DNA of 64,000 nucleotides from Bacteroidota bacterium (GTDB lineage: Bacteria > Bacteroidota > Bacteroidia > NS11-12g > UBA955): the NCBI GenBank assembly GCA_030682255.1, contig JAUXOK010000027.1, forward strand, positions 248,001-312,000. Direction: 5' to 3'. Under the pieces are notes generated by a model. It searched no databases. It saw nothing but the letters and a program-made list of their open reading frames with translations, and was not told the DNA's origin. The translations under genes and the position numbers were made by a program. Numbering within the stretch: position 1 is the stretch's first letter; each line of letters opens with the position of its first letter. Shown in pieces: positions 33,821 through 43,644 of this stretch.

Positions 33821-34990
33821 CTAGGCTACTTGAAGTCTTCGCTTCTGCTTTCTTTTATTGATTAGTATAATTAATAAAGGAACTAAAGAAAGGACACCAC
33901 AAAGGTTAAATATTTTAGCAAAATTTTCCGAATTATTATTGTAAAGTATGCCTCCAATTGCAGAACCTAAAATGATACCTAATTCCATAAATATAAACAA
34001 AGTGCCAACAGCTTTACCTTTTAATCCAGGTAAAGAAATATCTACTGCCCAAGCAAATATTGAAGGGGATAAAAGTCCAAAAGCCACACCAAATAAAACT
34101 GAAGAAACAAGATAAAACATAATATCTTGAGCAAAAGCCAAAGATAACATACTTAAAAACAATAAGAAACAACCAATCATTGCAATTTTTTGACGCCCGT
34201 ATCGATCGCTCCATCTACCAGCCATAAATCGAATAAATAATGAGGCTCCAATATAAACCGCCATAAATAGACCTTTGTTATCAATATTTAAGTAGGTTGA
34301 AAAATCCCCAATCAAAGCTAGAATTGCACCAGAAGAAAAACAAGTTAGTAGAAAAATAAAAGAAGGCAATAAGACCCTCTTTTCAATTAAATCATGGCGA
34401 TTAAATTTTAGTAATTGAATATTAATTTTCTTTTTATCTTTGATAGATTCTTTTAAAAATGAAAATAAAACAATTGAAATAAATCCTAATAAAGATGAGA
34501 ATAAAAACATAGCATCTAAACCAAACGATTTTGTAAACTGACTGCCAATAACCCAACCCATAGCATTGCCAATATTATTGCATATCCCTATAATTCCCAT
34601 TGCTTCACCTCTTTTATGCAATGGAACAATATCGTCTGCATAGGCTGTAAAACCGGTAGGTGTAAAACCAGCTGAAATACCATGAAATGCTCTCACAGCA
34701 AATAATAAGGAGACTAGAGGCACAAATAAATAAAACAAACCAGATAGTGTAGTGATAACTGCTCCAATAATCATGACAAATACTCGTCCGTTGGTATCAG
34801 TCATTTTTCCACTCAATGGTCTCATAATTAAAGCAATGATGGCAAATGATGGGATTATCAACCAAATATATTCTCTTCCTCCTAGTTTTTCTAGCACCAA
34901 AGGCATGTCAGGAATCACCATGGTGAAACTACTAAAAAAGAATAAACAGGCTACACATAGCAGCCAAAATGCTCTTGGATAAGCTTTCAA
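33821..34990 (-). CDS. Major facilitator superfamily transporter
   Basis: A 389-residue protein with about 12 membrane helices. The loop 2-3 motif is RPLSGKMTDTNGRVF (MFS signature G-x-x-x-D-x-x-G-R-x) and its half-repeat is FMAGRWSDRYGRQKI. Probably a drug:H+ or sugar-phosphate type exporter; the substrate is unknown. It follows lepA by 3 bp on the same strand and is probably co-transcribed, although the pairing has no obvious functional logic. Confidence 0.88.
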   Translation of the reverse strand: MKAYPRAFWLLCVACLFFFSSFTMVIPDMPLVLEKLGGREYIWLIIPSFAIIALIMRPLSGKMTDTNGRVFVMIIGAVITTLSGLFYLFVPLVSLLFAVRAFHGISAGFTPTGFTAYADDIVPLHKRGEAMGIIGICNNIGNAMGWVIGSQFTKSFGLDAMFLFSSLLGFISIVLFSFLKESIKDKKKINIQLLKFNRHDLIEKRVLLPSFIFLLTCFSSGAILALIGDFSTYLNIDNKGLFMAVYIGASLFIRFMAGRWSDRYGRQKIAMIGCFLLFLSMLSLAFAQDIMFYLVSSVLFGVAFGLLSPSIFAWAVDISLPGLKGKAVGTLFIFMELGIILGSAIGGILYNNNSENFAKIFNLCGVLSLVPLLIILINKRKQKRRLQVA

Positions 34991-34993
34991 TGA

Positions 34994-36784
34994 TCAATCA
35001 TCTAATTTAAGAACAGCCATAAACGCAGATTGAGGAATTTCTACACTACCCACAGAGCGCATTCTTTTCTTTCCTTCTTTCTGCTTTTCTAACAACTTAC
35101 GCTTTCTACTGATATCTCCACCATAACATTTTGCTGTAACATCTTTTCTTAAAGCGCTTAATGATTCTCTAGCAATAATTTTAGCGCCAATAGATGCTTG
35201 AATAGCAATATCAAATTGTTGGCGTGGAATTAATTCTCTTAATTTTTTGCAAATTTTCTTACCCAAATCATAGGCCCTATCTTTATGTATTATCGAAGAT
35301 AAAGCATCAACAGGTTCTTTGTTGAGCATGATATCCATTTTTACTAAATGAGATAATTTATATTCACTTGGAGAGTAATCAAAAGATGCATATCCACGAC
35401 TGATAGATTTTAGTTTATCGTAAAAATCAAATACAACTTCTGCTAAAGGCATTTCAAATGTTAATTCAACTCTATTGGTTGTTAAATAAACTTGGTTTTT
35501 AATAGTTCCACGCTTGTCCATACATAGTGCAATAACAGGACCTACAAAGTCTGAACTAGTTATTATTGTTGCATTGATATAGGGTTCTTCAACATAATCA
35601 ATTTTACTTGGATCAGGCAAATCGCTTGGATTGTTTACTTCAGACATTTCGCCTTTACTTGTATAAGCTTTATAAGATACGTTTGGCACGGTAGTAATAA
35701 CTGTCATCCCAAACTCTCTTTCCAAACGTTCTTGAATTATTTCCATATGCAACATGCCTAAAAAACCGCAACGAAATCCAAAACCGAGTGCAGCAGAACT
35801 TTCTGGTTCAAAAACCAACGAAGCATCGTTTAATTGAAGTTTAAACATACTTTCTCTTAGTTCTTCATAATCTTCTGTATCAACAGGATAGATACCAGCA
35901 AAAACCATCGGTTTTACATCTTCGAATCCTTGAATAGCTTTAGCTGTTGGATTTACAACACTGGTAATGGTATCGCCTACTTTTACTTCTTTCGCTTGTT
36001 TGATACCTGTAATAATATAACCAACATCACCTGCCAAAACTTCTGACCTAGGTTCCATTTCTAATCTTAAAGCACCAACTTCATCCGCATGGTATTCATT
36101 GTCAGTGTTCATGAATTTAACTTTCTCTCCTTTGGTAATTTTGCCATCCATTACTTTGTAGTATGCTATAATACCTCTAAATGAATTGAAAACTGAATCA
36201 AAAATTAAGGCTTTTAAAGGCGCATTGATATTACCTTTAGGATGAGGAACTCTTGCTACTATAGCATTCAGGATATCCATAACACCTTGTCCTGTTTTAC
36301 CACTTGCTGGTATAATGGAATCTCTTGTGCAGCCAATTAAATCAACAATTTGATCTTTAACTTCTTCTGGCATTGCACCAGGCAAATCCATTTTATTTAA
36401 GATAGGAATAATTTCCAAATCATGCTCGATAGCCAAATATAAATTACTGATTGTTTGAGCTTGAATACCTTGAGAGGCGTCAACAATTAATAATGCCCCT
36501 TCGCAAGCGGCAATACTTCTACTTACTTCATAACTAAAGTCTACGTGTCCTGGTGTATCAATAAGATTAAATACATAATCTTGTCCTTCAAATTTATAAT
36601 TCATTTGAATGGCATGACTTTTAATTGTAATCCCTCTTTCTCTTTCCAAATCCATGTTGTCAAGAACTTGAGCCATCATTTCTCTTTTGGAAACAGTATT
36701 GGTATATTCTAGCAGACGGTCGGCCAATGTACTTTTTCCATGGTCGATGTGTGCAATGATGCAAAAATTACGGATGTGCTGCAT
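34994..36784 (-). CDS. lepA: Elongation factor 4 (LepA)
   Basis: 596 residues from the ATG at 36784 ([19 protein letters not shown]); an ATG 15 bp upstream gives an unlikely extra leader. Ribosome-associated translational GTPase that can back-translocate tRNAs. G1 [10 protein letters not shown]2 region [14 protein letters not shown]3 DTPGHVDF, G4 NKMD, then the LepA-specific C-terminal domain ([22 protein letters not shown]). A CAAAAATA (TATTTTTG on the - strand) box at 36797-36804 may be its promoter. Confidence 0.98.
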   Translation of the reverse strand: MQHIRNFCIIAHIDHGKSTLADRLLEYTNTVSKREMMAQVLDNMDLERERGITIKSHAIQMNYKFEGQDYVFNLIDTPGHVDFSYEVSRSIAACEGALLIVDASQGIQAQTISNLYLAIEHDLEIIPILNKMDLPGAMPEEVKDQIVDLIGCTRDSIIPASGKTGQGVMDILNAIVARVPHPKGNINAPLKALIFDSVFNSFRGIIAYYKVMDGKITKGEKVKFMNTDNEYHADEVGALRLEMEPRSEVLAGDVGYIITGIKQAKEVKVGDTITSVVNPTAKAIQGFEDVKPMVFAGIYPVDTEDYEELRESMFKLQLNDASLVFEPESSAALGFGFRCGFLGMLHMEIIQERLEREFGMTVITTVPNVSYKAYTSKGEMSEVNNPSDLPDPSKIDYVEEPYINATIITSSDFVGPVIALCMDKRGTIKNQVYLTTNRVELTFEMPLAEVVFDFYDKLKSISRGYASFDYSPSEYKLSHLVKMDIMLNKEPVDALSSIIHKDRAYDLGKKICKKLRELIPRQQFDIAIQASIGAKIIARESLSALRKDVTAKCYGGDISRKRKLLEKQKEGKKRMRSVGSVEIPQSAFMAVLKLDD

Positions 36785-36867
36785 AAAATAAGATTGCAAA
36801 AATAGTCAAAAATTAGCACAAGAAATAGGGTAATTTCGCCTAAAAATAAGAAAAAATATTACAAAAA

Positions 36868-36891
36868 AAAAGAGGACATTAGTCCTCTTTT
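36868..36891 (-). terminator. Rho-independent terminator
   Basis: AAAAGAGGAC-ATTA-GTCCTCTTTT forms a 10-bp stem with a 4-nt loop. On the - strand it lies 23 bp after the stop of the lipoprotein gene at 36915 and is followed by a T tract. This insulates lepA from the upstream gene. Confidence 0.85.
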
Positions 36892-36914
36892 GAAAAAATC
36901 ATTTTGAAAAATTA

Positions 36915-37478
36915 CTATTGAACCAAAGTAAGCGTGTAATTGTTGGTTTCAGTAGAGGTAGTTGTAGAACTAACAATGTTAGTGAAATTCTCCTTTAAAA
37001 CTATTTTCTTATTTCTTAATTCATCTATTCTGAATGATTGTGCTAATATAAGTTGACTATTAAAGCTAGCAAAATTCAAAAATAATTCAGACTTGTTTTT
37101 TTTCGAATTGCCCCACATCCAAGTGCCATTAAATGTTCTTGTAGTAGAAGAATTAGTAAAAGTAGAAACTTCAGTATAAACTGCTGTTCCATCTTTGTTA
37201 ATTGTTAAATTGCCTTTATACGATGTTGTACCAACAGCAGTATTTGTCTGACTACCTGTAGTGTTAGTCGTTGTAATAGTTAATCCAGAATAAGTTTGTT
37301 TAATCTCTGTTTTGCTATTACCATTTTGATTTAAATTGTAGTTTTCAAAACTTTCTACAGTCCATTCACCAACAATTTTTTTATCTCTACTTCTAAATGA
37401 TAAACCAGGATCATTTTCACCTTTTTTACAGCTAACTAAAAGACCTAGTGCTAATGCGATAATAAATATTCTTTTCAT
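36915..37478 (-). CDS. Lipocalin-like lipoprotein
   Basis: 187 residues with a lipoprotein signal (IALALGLLVSC, Cys about residue 17), then a beta-rich domain (IVGEWTVESFENYNL, FNGTWMWGNSKKNKSELFLNF) in which Thr/Ser-rich strands alternate. Similar to the gene at 29215 in layout but not closely related. Upstream on the - strand is a TTG-N22-TATATTTG promoter (TTG complement at 37531-37533, box 37501-37508). Monocistronic with its own terminator. Function unknown. Confidence 0.68.
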   Translation of the reverse strand: MKRIFIIALALGLLVSCKKGENDPGLSFRSRDKKIVGEWTVESFENYNLNQNGNSKTEIKQTYSGLTITTTNTTGSQTNTAVGTTSYKGNLTINKDGTAVYTEVSTFTNSSTTRTFNGTWMWGNSKKNKSELFLNFASFNSQLILAQSFRIDELRNKKIVLKENFTNIVSSTTTSTETNNYTLTLVQ

Positions 37479-37500
37479 AAATTATAAATTAATAATGTGA

Positions 37501-37533
37501 CAAATATAATTATGTTTTGTTAAAAAAAAACAA
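37501..37533 (-). promoter_or_regulatory. Promoter of the 36915-37478 lipoprotein
   Basis: On the - strand TTG (37533-37531), 22 bp, TATATTTG (37508-37501), an exact match to the Bacteroidota pattern. The ATG is 22 bp downstream. Confidence 0.65.
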
Positions 37534-37538
37534 AAAAA

Positions 37539-38081
37539 TTAAAAAGGTGAAATAAATAAATTAAACGATTCATAAAATTTATCCTTGTCTGATAAAATAG
37601 GGTCTTCTATTTGCCAGTCAATTTTAAACTCTGGGTCGTTCCATTTTAAACCTCCTTCTGTTTCTGGATGATATACATCAGAACATTTGTACGAAAATAT
37701 GGTATTATCCTCAAGTGTTCTAAAACCATGAGCAAATCCTTTTGGGATGTATAACATTAAAAAATTTGCCTCTGTCAGTTCTACAGCATAATGCTTGCCA
37801 TAAGTTCTTGAAGATTTGCGAATATCTACAACGACATCAAGTACAGCTCCTTTTATAACTCTGACTAATTTTGATTGAGCATGTGGAGGTGCCTGAAAAT
37901 GCAATCCTCTAACAATTCCTTTGGATGAAAGTGATTGATTATCTTGGGTAAATTCATCAACTATTCCTGCCTCTAAAAACTTTTGTTGGTTATAGCTTTC
38001 AAAAAAATAGCCTCTATTATCCTTAAATACTCTTGGATTGATCAAAATTAAACCGTCAAAACCTGTTTCAATAATTTCCAT
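37539..38081 (-). CDS. rfbC: dTDP-4-dehydrorhamnose 3,5-epimerase
   Basis: A 180-residue cupin enzyme of dTDP-L-rhamnose synthesis. Typical motifs: NPRVFKDNRGYFFESYN, the catalytic-His motif VRGLHFQAPPHAQSKLVRV, YIPKGFAHGF, and the Tyr/His region CSDVYHPETEGG. Cytoplasmic. The other rhamnose genes (rfbA, B, D) are not in the window, so this copy is unlinked. A TACATTTG box on the - strand (38095-38102) lies 13 bp upstream of the start. Confidence 0.95.
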   Translation of the reverse strand: MEIIETGFDGLILINPRVFKDNRGYFFESYNQQKFLEAGIVDEFTQDNQSLSSKGIVRGLHFQAPPHAQSKLVRVIKGAVLDVVVDIRKSSRTYGKHYAVELTEANFLMLYIPKGFAHGFRTLEDNTIFSYKCSDVYHPETEGGLKWNDPEFKIDWQIEDPILSDKDKFYESFNLFISPF

Positions 38082-38194
38082 AATTAATTCGTTACAAATG
38101 TAATTACATAAAGATTAATTAAAATTATTAGAAAATTATTTTTAATAACATTCTATACATATTAGTTTGATGGTTAACTTTGTAAACAAATTTC

Positions 38195-39226
38195 ATGAAA
38201 ATTAAAAGTAAATTCTTAAAACTAAGCATTATCATTTTGTTAGTATGCTTTAGTGTGTCTGCATATTTTGTTTATCAAATTTTCTATGGTCCATCTACAA
38301 GTTTAAAACATACCAAATATGTTTATTTAGAATATAATGATAATATACAATCACTTGAGAATATATTAATCGAAGAATGTGGATTAAAACACCCTTATCT
38401 ATTTAAACAACTAGCCCATAGGATGAACTTATCCAAATGGATGAAACAAGGAAGGTATACAATAGAACCTAAAATGACATTAGTTGAACTTTTAAAAACT
38501 TTCAGACAAGGAAAATTAAAAACAGTAAATATCACTATAAAACCGTTATCAACACTTGATAAATTCACAGAAATGTGTGGTAATAAATTAGAACCCGATG
38601 ACACTGCATTTATGAATGTAATGAATAATTCAGTTTTACTAGATTCTTTAGGTTTTAATAAGGCTACAATATATGCTTTGTTATTGCCTGATACTTATAA
38701 TTTTTATTGGCATACTTCTCCAGTTGAATTAATTCATAGATTATTAAAAGAGTACAAATTATATTGGGATTCGTCTAAATTAAAGCAATGCGAATCTATA
38801 GGATTGAATCCTATTGAGGTAACTACTTTAGCAAGTATTGTATCAAAAGAAACCAACAAATACGATGAAATGCCAATGGTAGCAGGCATGTATGTCAATC
38901 GTTTAAAAATAAACATGCCACTTCAAGCCGACCCAACGGTAAAATTTGCTTTAAATCAACCCAATTTAAGGCGTATTTTAAATGTTCACTTGCAAGTAGA
39001 ATCGCCTTACAATACCTATTTGAATGTTGGACTACCACCTGGCCCTATTTGTATTGCAAGTAAGCAATCTTTAGAAGCTGTTTTAAATTATCATCCAAGT
39101 GATTTTCTATTTATGTGTGCCAAAGAGGATTTTAGTGGTTATCACGCTTTTGCAAAAGATTACACAACCCATTTAAAAAACGCAAAGCGCTATCAACAAG
39201 CGCTTAACGTTAAAAACATCAGGTAA
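38195..39226 (+). CDS. mltG: Endolytic murein transglycosylase MltG
   Basis: A 343-residue YceG-family enzyme with one N-terminal membrane span (about 9-28, LSIIILLVCFSVSAYFVYQIF), a LysM-like region, and the catalytic domain: LLPDTYNFYW, ASIVSKETNKYDE (the conserved Glu lies in KET), NRLKINMPLQADPTVKF, and the terminal LPPGPICIASKQSLEA. It cleaves nascent glycan strands at the inner membrane. TAACTTTG at 38175-38182 is a candidate -7 box 12 bp before the ATG. Confidence 0.95.
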   Translation: MKIKSKFLKLSIIILLVCFSVSAYFVYQIFYGPSTSLKHTKYVYLEYNDNIQSLENILIEECGLKHPYLFKQLAHRMNLSKWMKQGRYTIEPKMTLVELLKTFRQGKLKTVNITIKPLSTLDKFTEMCGNKLEPDDTAFMNVMNNSVLLDSLGFNKATIYALLLPDTYNFYWHTSPVELIHRLLKEYKLYWDSSKLKQCESIGLNPIEVTTLASIVSKETNKYDEMPMVAGMYVNRLKINMPLQADPTVKFALNQPNLRRILNVHLQVESPYNTYLNVGLPPGPICIASKQSLEAVLNYHPSDFLFMCAKEDFSGYHAFAKDYTTHLKNAKRYQQALNVKNIR

Positions 39227-39228
39227 AT

Positions 39229-40467
39229 TTAATTTTTAATTATCTGAAGTCTTTGGCTTAATTCATGATCTAATGCATCCAAAAATTCTTGAGTGTATAA
39301 ATAGTGTTCACCATGATTAACTTTATTACCATGAATACAAACAGCTAAATCTTTTGTCATTTTACCACTTTCAACTACATCCACACAAACTTTCTCTAGA
39401 GTTTGGCAAAAATTAATCAACGCTTCATTGTTATCTAGTTTACCTCTAAATTCCAATCCTCTTGTCCAAGCAAAAATTGAAGCAATAGGGTTAGTAGATG
39501 TTGGTTTACCTGCTATGTGATCTCTGTAATGTCTTGTAACAGTTCCGTGTGCAGCCTCCGATTCCATTGTTTTTCCGTCTGGAGTTACCAAAACTGAAGT
39601 CATTAAACCTAATGATCCAAATCCCTGAGCAACAGTATCAGATTGTACATCGCCATCATAATTTTTACAAGCCCATACAAAATTTCCATTCCATTTTAAA
39701 GCAGAAGCAACCATGTCATCAATTAATCGATGTTCATATACAATGCCAGAAGCTTCGAATTTGGTTTTATAATCAGCTTGATAAATTTCTTCAAAAATAT
39801 CTTTAAAGCGACCATCGTATTTTTTCAAAATAGTGTTTTTAGTAGAAAGATACAATGGCCATTTTTTTTGCAAAGCTGTATTAAAGCATGAATGAGCAAA
39901 TCCTTTGATTGATTCATCGGTATTATACATTGCTAGTGCAACGCCATCTCCTTTAAAATTAAATACTTCAAACTCTTGAATACTACCATCCTCTCCTTCA
40001 AACTTTATGGTTAATTTACCTTTGCCTTTGGTTACAAAATCTGTTGCTCTATATTGATCACCAAAAGCATGACGACCGATACAAATTGGCGCTGTCCAAT
40101 TAGGGACTAACCTAGGTACATTGGCACAAACAATTGGTTCACGAAAAACAGTACCATCCAATATATTTCTAATAGTTCCATTAGGCGATTTCCACATTTG
40201 CTTAAGATTAAACTCTTTAACACGGGCTTCGTCTGGGGTAATTGTAGCACATTTTATACCAACGCTATATTTTTTTATTGCTTCAGCTGCATCAATAGTT
40301 ACTTGATCGTTGGTTTCGTCTCTATATTCCATGCCCAAATCATAATATTTAATATCTAAATCGAGATATGGCAATATCAATTTATCTTTAATAAACTTCC
40401 ATATAATGCGGGTCATTTCATCCCCATCCAATTCAACAACAGGATTAGCAACTTTAATTTTATTCAT
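39229..40467 (-). CDS. icd: NADP-dependent isocitrate dehydrogenase (eukaryotic-like type)
   Basis: A 412-residue enzyme of the homodimeric type II NADP-IDH subfamily found in eukaryotes and many Bacteroidota. Markers: [49 protein letters not shown], and the Mg-binding region [12 protein letters not shown] ... [16 protein letters not shown]. The NADP pocket is [11 protein letters not shown]. It makes 2-oxoglutarate and NADPH. Its 3' end almost touches the convergent mltG (2 bp). A TACTTTTG box on the - strand lies at 40490-40497. Confidence 0.95.
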   Translation of the reverse strand: MNKIKVANPVVELDGDEMTRIIWKFIKDKLILPYLDLDIKYYDLGMEYRDETNDQVTIDAAEAIKKYSVGIKCATITPDEARVKEFNLKQMWKSPNGTIRNILDGTVFREPIVCANVPRLVPNWTAPICIGRHAFGDQYRATDFVTKGKGKLTIKFEGEDGSIQEFEVFNFKGDGVALAMYNTDESIKGFAHSCFNTALQKKWPLYLSTKNTILKKYDGRFKDIFEEIYQADYKTKFEASGIVYEHRLIDDMVASALKWNGNFVWACKNYDGDVQSDTVAQGFGSLGLMTSVLVTPDGKTMESEAAHGTVTRHYRDHIAGKPTSTNPIASIFAWTRGLEFRGKLDNNEALINFCQTLEKVCVDVVESGKMTKDLAVCIHGNKVNHGEHYLYTQEFLDALDHELSQRLQIIKN

Positions 40468-40738
40468 TTTTTATATTTGATTTAAAATGCAAAAGTAGAT
40501 AAGAAATAAAACATATTTAAAAGTATTTTAATTAATTTAAATATAAATAAACTAAGGTCTAATAAGTTTGGTTTTACAAAGATTTACTAAGAATTTCATG
40601 TCAAATCATTAAAAAAAATCAATAATTAAATCTAAATAAAACAAATATTAATTTCGATTATGTATAATTTATACCTTGTACAAGTTAAATATTAGTATAA
40701 TGTTTTTTAAATTTAATATTATATTGCAACATTATAAT

Positions 40739-42940
40739 ATGCTTAAAAATTACACTCAATATTTAAATTTATTTTTTCTGTTTATTTTAATATTAATAAC
40801 TGGAAAATTATTTTCACAAGCACAATTTTCAACATCAAGTAAAAGGTTTTTATTTGAAATTGAGAGAACTTTAAATAATAAAAGTAATAAAACAACAAAT
40901 GTATCTCACAACATTATAGATGAATATGGATTATATTCAAAAAATGGCACTTATTATGTTGGTGCAATGTTATTGGTTCAACCTAAAAAATTCAACTCAA
41001 ATGATTTAAAACAATATAAAATATCTAATTTTCATAAAATTGGCGATGTTGTAACTGTTAGAGTTCCAATTCAAAACTTTAGAGAATTGATAAATTGTAA
41101 AGGTTTATTATTAATTGATATTGGAGATCCATTATCACCTTTTCTGAATCAATCTATTATCAACACACGAACTGATAGCGTTCATTGGGGCTTGGGTGGT
41201 TTGGATAGACCATATACAGGCAAAGGGGTTATTATTGCTGTGATTGACTGGGGTTTTGACTACACACATCCAATATTTTACGACAGTACACTAACACGCA
41301 ATAGAATTGTAAGGGCTTGGGACCAAAACAAACTCTCTGGTCCTTCACCTAGCGAATATGGTTTTGGTACAGAATATAAATCATTTGAAGAATTACAAAA
41401 TGCAAAAAGCGATACGATGTATCATTTTGGAAATATTTCACATGGCACCCATGTAGGAGGCATAGCGGGTGGAGCTGGAGCAGGTAAAAAATACATGGGT
41501 ATTGCTCCTGAATCTTCTTTGATTTTCATATCCTTAAGAAGAGATGCTACTTCCTTGTTGGATGCCTTTTCTTACATCAAAGATTATGCAGAATCTGTTA
41601 AAATGCCATTTGTTGTAAATATGAGCTTTGGTAGTCATTTAGGCCCACACGATGGCAGTTCATTAGAAAACCGAGGTATAGATAGCATGTCTGGTCCCGG
41701 AAGAATTTTTGTTGGCTCTGCAGGAAACAATGGGGATGCAAACTTTCATTTAAAACATGATTTTCCTAAAAATGGAGATACATTAAAAACAATTGTTAAC
41801 TTCACTTCTGTTCCTGAATATTTTGGACAAACTTTGTCGATGTGGGGTTCAAAAAATAGCAATTTCGCAGTTAGGTTTAAATTAATAGGTCCAAATAATC
41901 TAATAATTCACACCTCATCTTTTTATAATTCTAAAGATGAATTAGTTTTAACAGATGTCTCAACTTTTAATTCAAATGATTCCTTGATTATAAGAATTAC
42001 GGCAACAAAATCTTTTGTAACAAATGGTAAACCTAATATAAGAGCGGAAGTTAGAAACACAAGTAACTATAGAGTTTTATTAGAAGCTATTAGTGACTCT
42101 TGTCTCTTACATATTTGGAATAATGTAAGATTAACTAGACGATATACGAATTGGGGTGTTGCATTATCTAGTGCTTTTCCTAAAGCGAGTGCTGGAAACA
42201 CCATGTATGGACTTGGCGAACCATCTGGAGTTGGTAAGAGTGTTATTACAGTTGCATCACATTTATCGGATAGGTTTCTTCCTAACGGAAGCATTCAAGT
42301 TGGAAACCTTTCTGGTTTTTCAAGTCGGGGACCAACTGTAGACGAGAGAAGAAAACCCGATATTTCTGGCCCTGGACAAAATGTTATTTCAAGTGTAAGT
42401 TCTTTCGATCCTTCAAATACTACTCCAGATGATAATGTTGTTTTTGAAGGTAAAACCTATCCATTTATGTCATATTCTGGCACATCAATGTCTGGACCAA
42501 CAGTTGCAGGAATTGTAGCTTTATTGCTTGAACTAAACCCAACGCTTAGCCAAACACAAATCAAAGAAATCCTGAAACTAAGCAGAAGATTAGATTCAAG
42601 AACTGGTATCATTGGGGATACAGGAAGTTTAAGTTGGGGCGCAGGAAAAGTAAATGCCCTAAATGCAATGTTACTTGCAAAAAACTATCCATTTTTAACA
42701 GATTTCCCCAATTCAGAAATAATAGTTTTTCCAAATCCAAGTCAAAAAGAAATAAAAATTTGGGCAAATGATTATTCTGAATGTCAAATATTCGATATTA
42801 CAGGTAAAAATTGTGGTACATTTAAACTTTTATCACAAACTACCAATGTTATTAATATCAGTCATTTTTTCAATGGTTTATATTTTATCAAATTTACTAA
42901 TAATTACAAAACCGAAGTTAAAAGGTTTATTAAATATTGA
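40739..42940 (+). CDS. T9SS-secreted subtilisin-like serine protease (S8)
   Basis: 733 residues from the ATG at 40739 (MLKNYTQYLNLF), which gives a signal peptide cut near LFSQA; an earlier ATG adds an atypical leader. The triad is visible: Asp170 in IIAVIDWGFDYTHP (Asp-Trp-Gly rather than Asp-Ser/Thr-Gly), His235 in SHGTHVGGIAGG, and Ser in YSGTSMSGPTVAG. An inserted beta domain separates the His and Ser regions. The last 75 or so residues are a T9SS type A sorting domain (VFPNPSQKEIKIW, ISHFFNGLYFIKF), so the protease is exported through the outer membrane. Confidence 0.92.
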   Translation: MLKNYTQYLNLFFLFILILITGKLFSQAQFSTSSKRFLFEIERTLNNKSNKTTNVSHNIIDEYGLYSKNGTYYVGAMLLVQPKKFNSNDLKQYKISNFHKIGDVVTVRVPIQNFRELINCKGLLLIDIGDPLSPFLNQSIINTRTDSVHWGLGGLDRPYTGKGVIIAVIDWGFDYTHPIFYDSTLTRNRIVRAWDQNKLSGPSPSEYGFGTEYKSFEELQNAKSDTMYHFGNISHGTHVGGIAGGAGAGKKYMGIAPESSLIFISLRRDATSLLDAFSYIKDYAESVKMPFVVNMSFGSHLGPHDGSSLENRGIDSMSGPGRIFVGSAGNNGDANFHLKHDFPKNGDTLKTIVNFTSVPEYFGQTLSMWGSKNSNFAVRFKLIGPNNLIIHTSSFYNSKDELVLTDVSTFNSNDSLIIRITATKSFVTNGKPNIRAEVRNTSNYRVLLEAISDSCLLHIWNNVRLTRRYTNWGVALSSAFPKASAGNTMYGLGEPSGVGKSVITVASHLSDRFLPNGSIQVGNLSGFSSRGPTVDERRKPDISGPGQNVISSVSSFDPSNTTPDDNVVFEGKTYPFMSYSGTSMSGPTVAGIVALLLELNPTLSQTQIKEILKLSRRLDSRTGIIGDTGSLSWGAGKVNALNAMLLAKNYPFLTDFPNSEIIVFPNPSQKEIKIWANDYSECQIFDITGKNCGTFKLLSQTTNVINISHFFNGLYFIKFTNNYKTEVKRFIKY

Positions 42941-43158
42941 TTTTCAAAATATTATTATAACCAAGTCGTTAAAATTTGAATTATTCCGTTTTATTAACAC
43001 AAAACAAAACAATCTTTTTTCAAAAAACACATCAAACTTACACTAACTATCAGATTATCAACAGGATAAAAAATGCATAAATGAAGTTATAATTATTTTT
43101 TTTTTTGATATATATTAATTAAATTTGCAAAACTAAATTATATCTTAACAAATTGCAC

Positions 43159-43539
43159 ATGAACAACACCAATAACATTATTAGGAACATTTCTTACATT
43201 AATGAATCTATCGTTAAAGTTGAATTTGAAAATAACATTCAAATAGGCTTAGATGATATGAAAAATGCTCTTGATTATTATGATAGTATTACAGAAAAGA
43301 AAACTCTTAAGAAATTATTGATAACAGGATATAGAACATTTATAAATAAAGAAGCAAGGCAATACGGATATCAACAGATGAAATTAAAAAAAAACCAAGT
43401 GATTGCCGAAGCCTTTGTAGTTCATAATCTTCCCCAAAAGATGGTAGTTAATTTTTACATTACATTCATTAAAAAAGATTACCCTATTAAATTTTTCACG
43501 GATGAAGAATCTGCATTAAAATGGTTAAATTCCATTTAG
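43159..43539 (+). CDS. STAS/SpoIIAA-like hypothetical protein
   Basis: 126 residues from the ATG at 43159; a TTG 6 bp upstream is also in frame. Small, soluble, with alternating strands and helices (NIQIGLDDMKNALDYYD, LKKLLITGYRTFINKEAR, YPIKFFTDEESALKWL). The fold pattern recalls STAS/SpoIIAA-like domains common in Bacteroidota. A TAAATTTG box (43120-43127) lies 31 bp upstream, after a run of 11 T. Function unknown. Confidence 0.6.
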   Translation: MNNTNNIIRNISYINESIVKVEFENNIQIGLDDMKNALDYYDSITEKKTLKKLLITGYRTFINKEARQYGYQQMKLKKNQVIAEAFVVHNLPQKMVVNFYITFIKKDYPIKFFTDEESALKWLNSI

Positions 43540-43644
43540 AATTTGCCTACAAGCCTATAGATTGTAAACAATTTGTATAAAATTTTATTTTATTTTTAAC
43601 TAATTGTTACATAGTTTCGTAAGTTGAGTTATTTCAACATTTTC

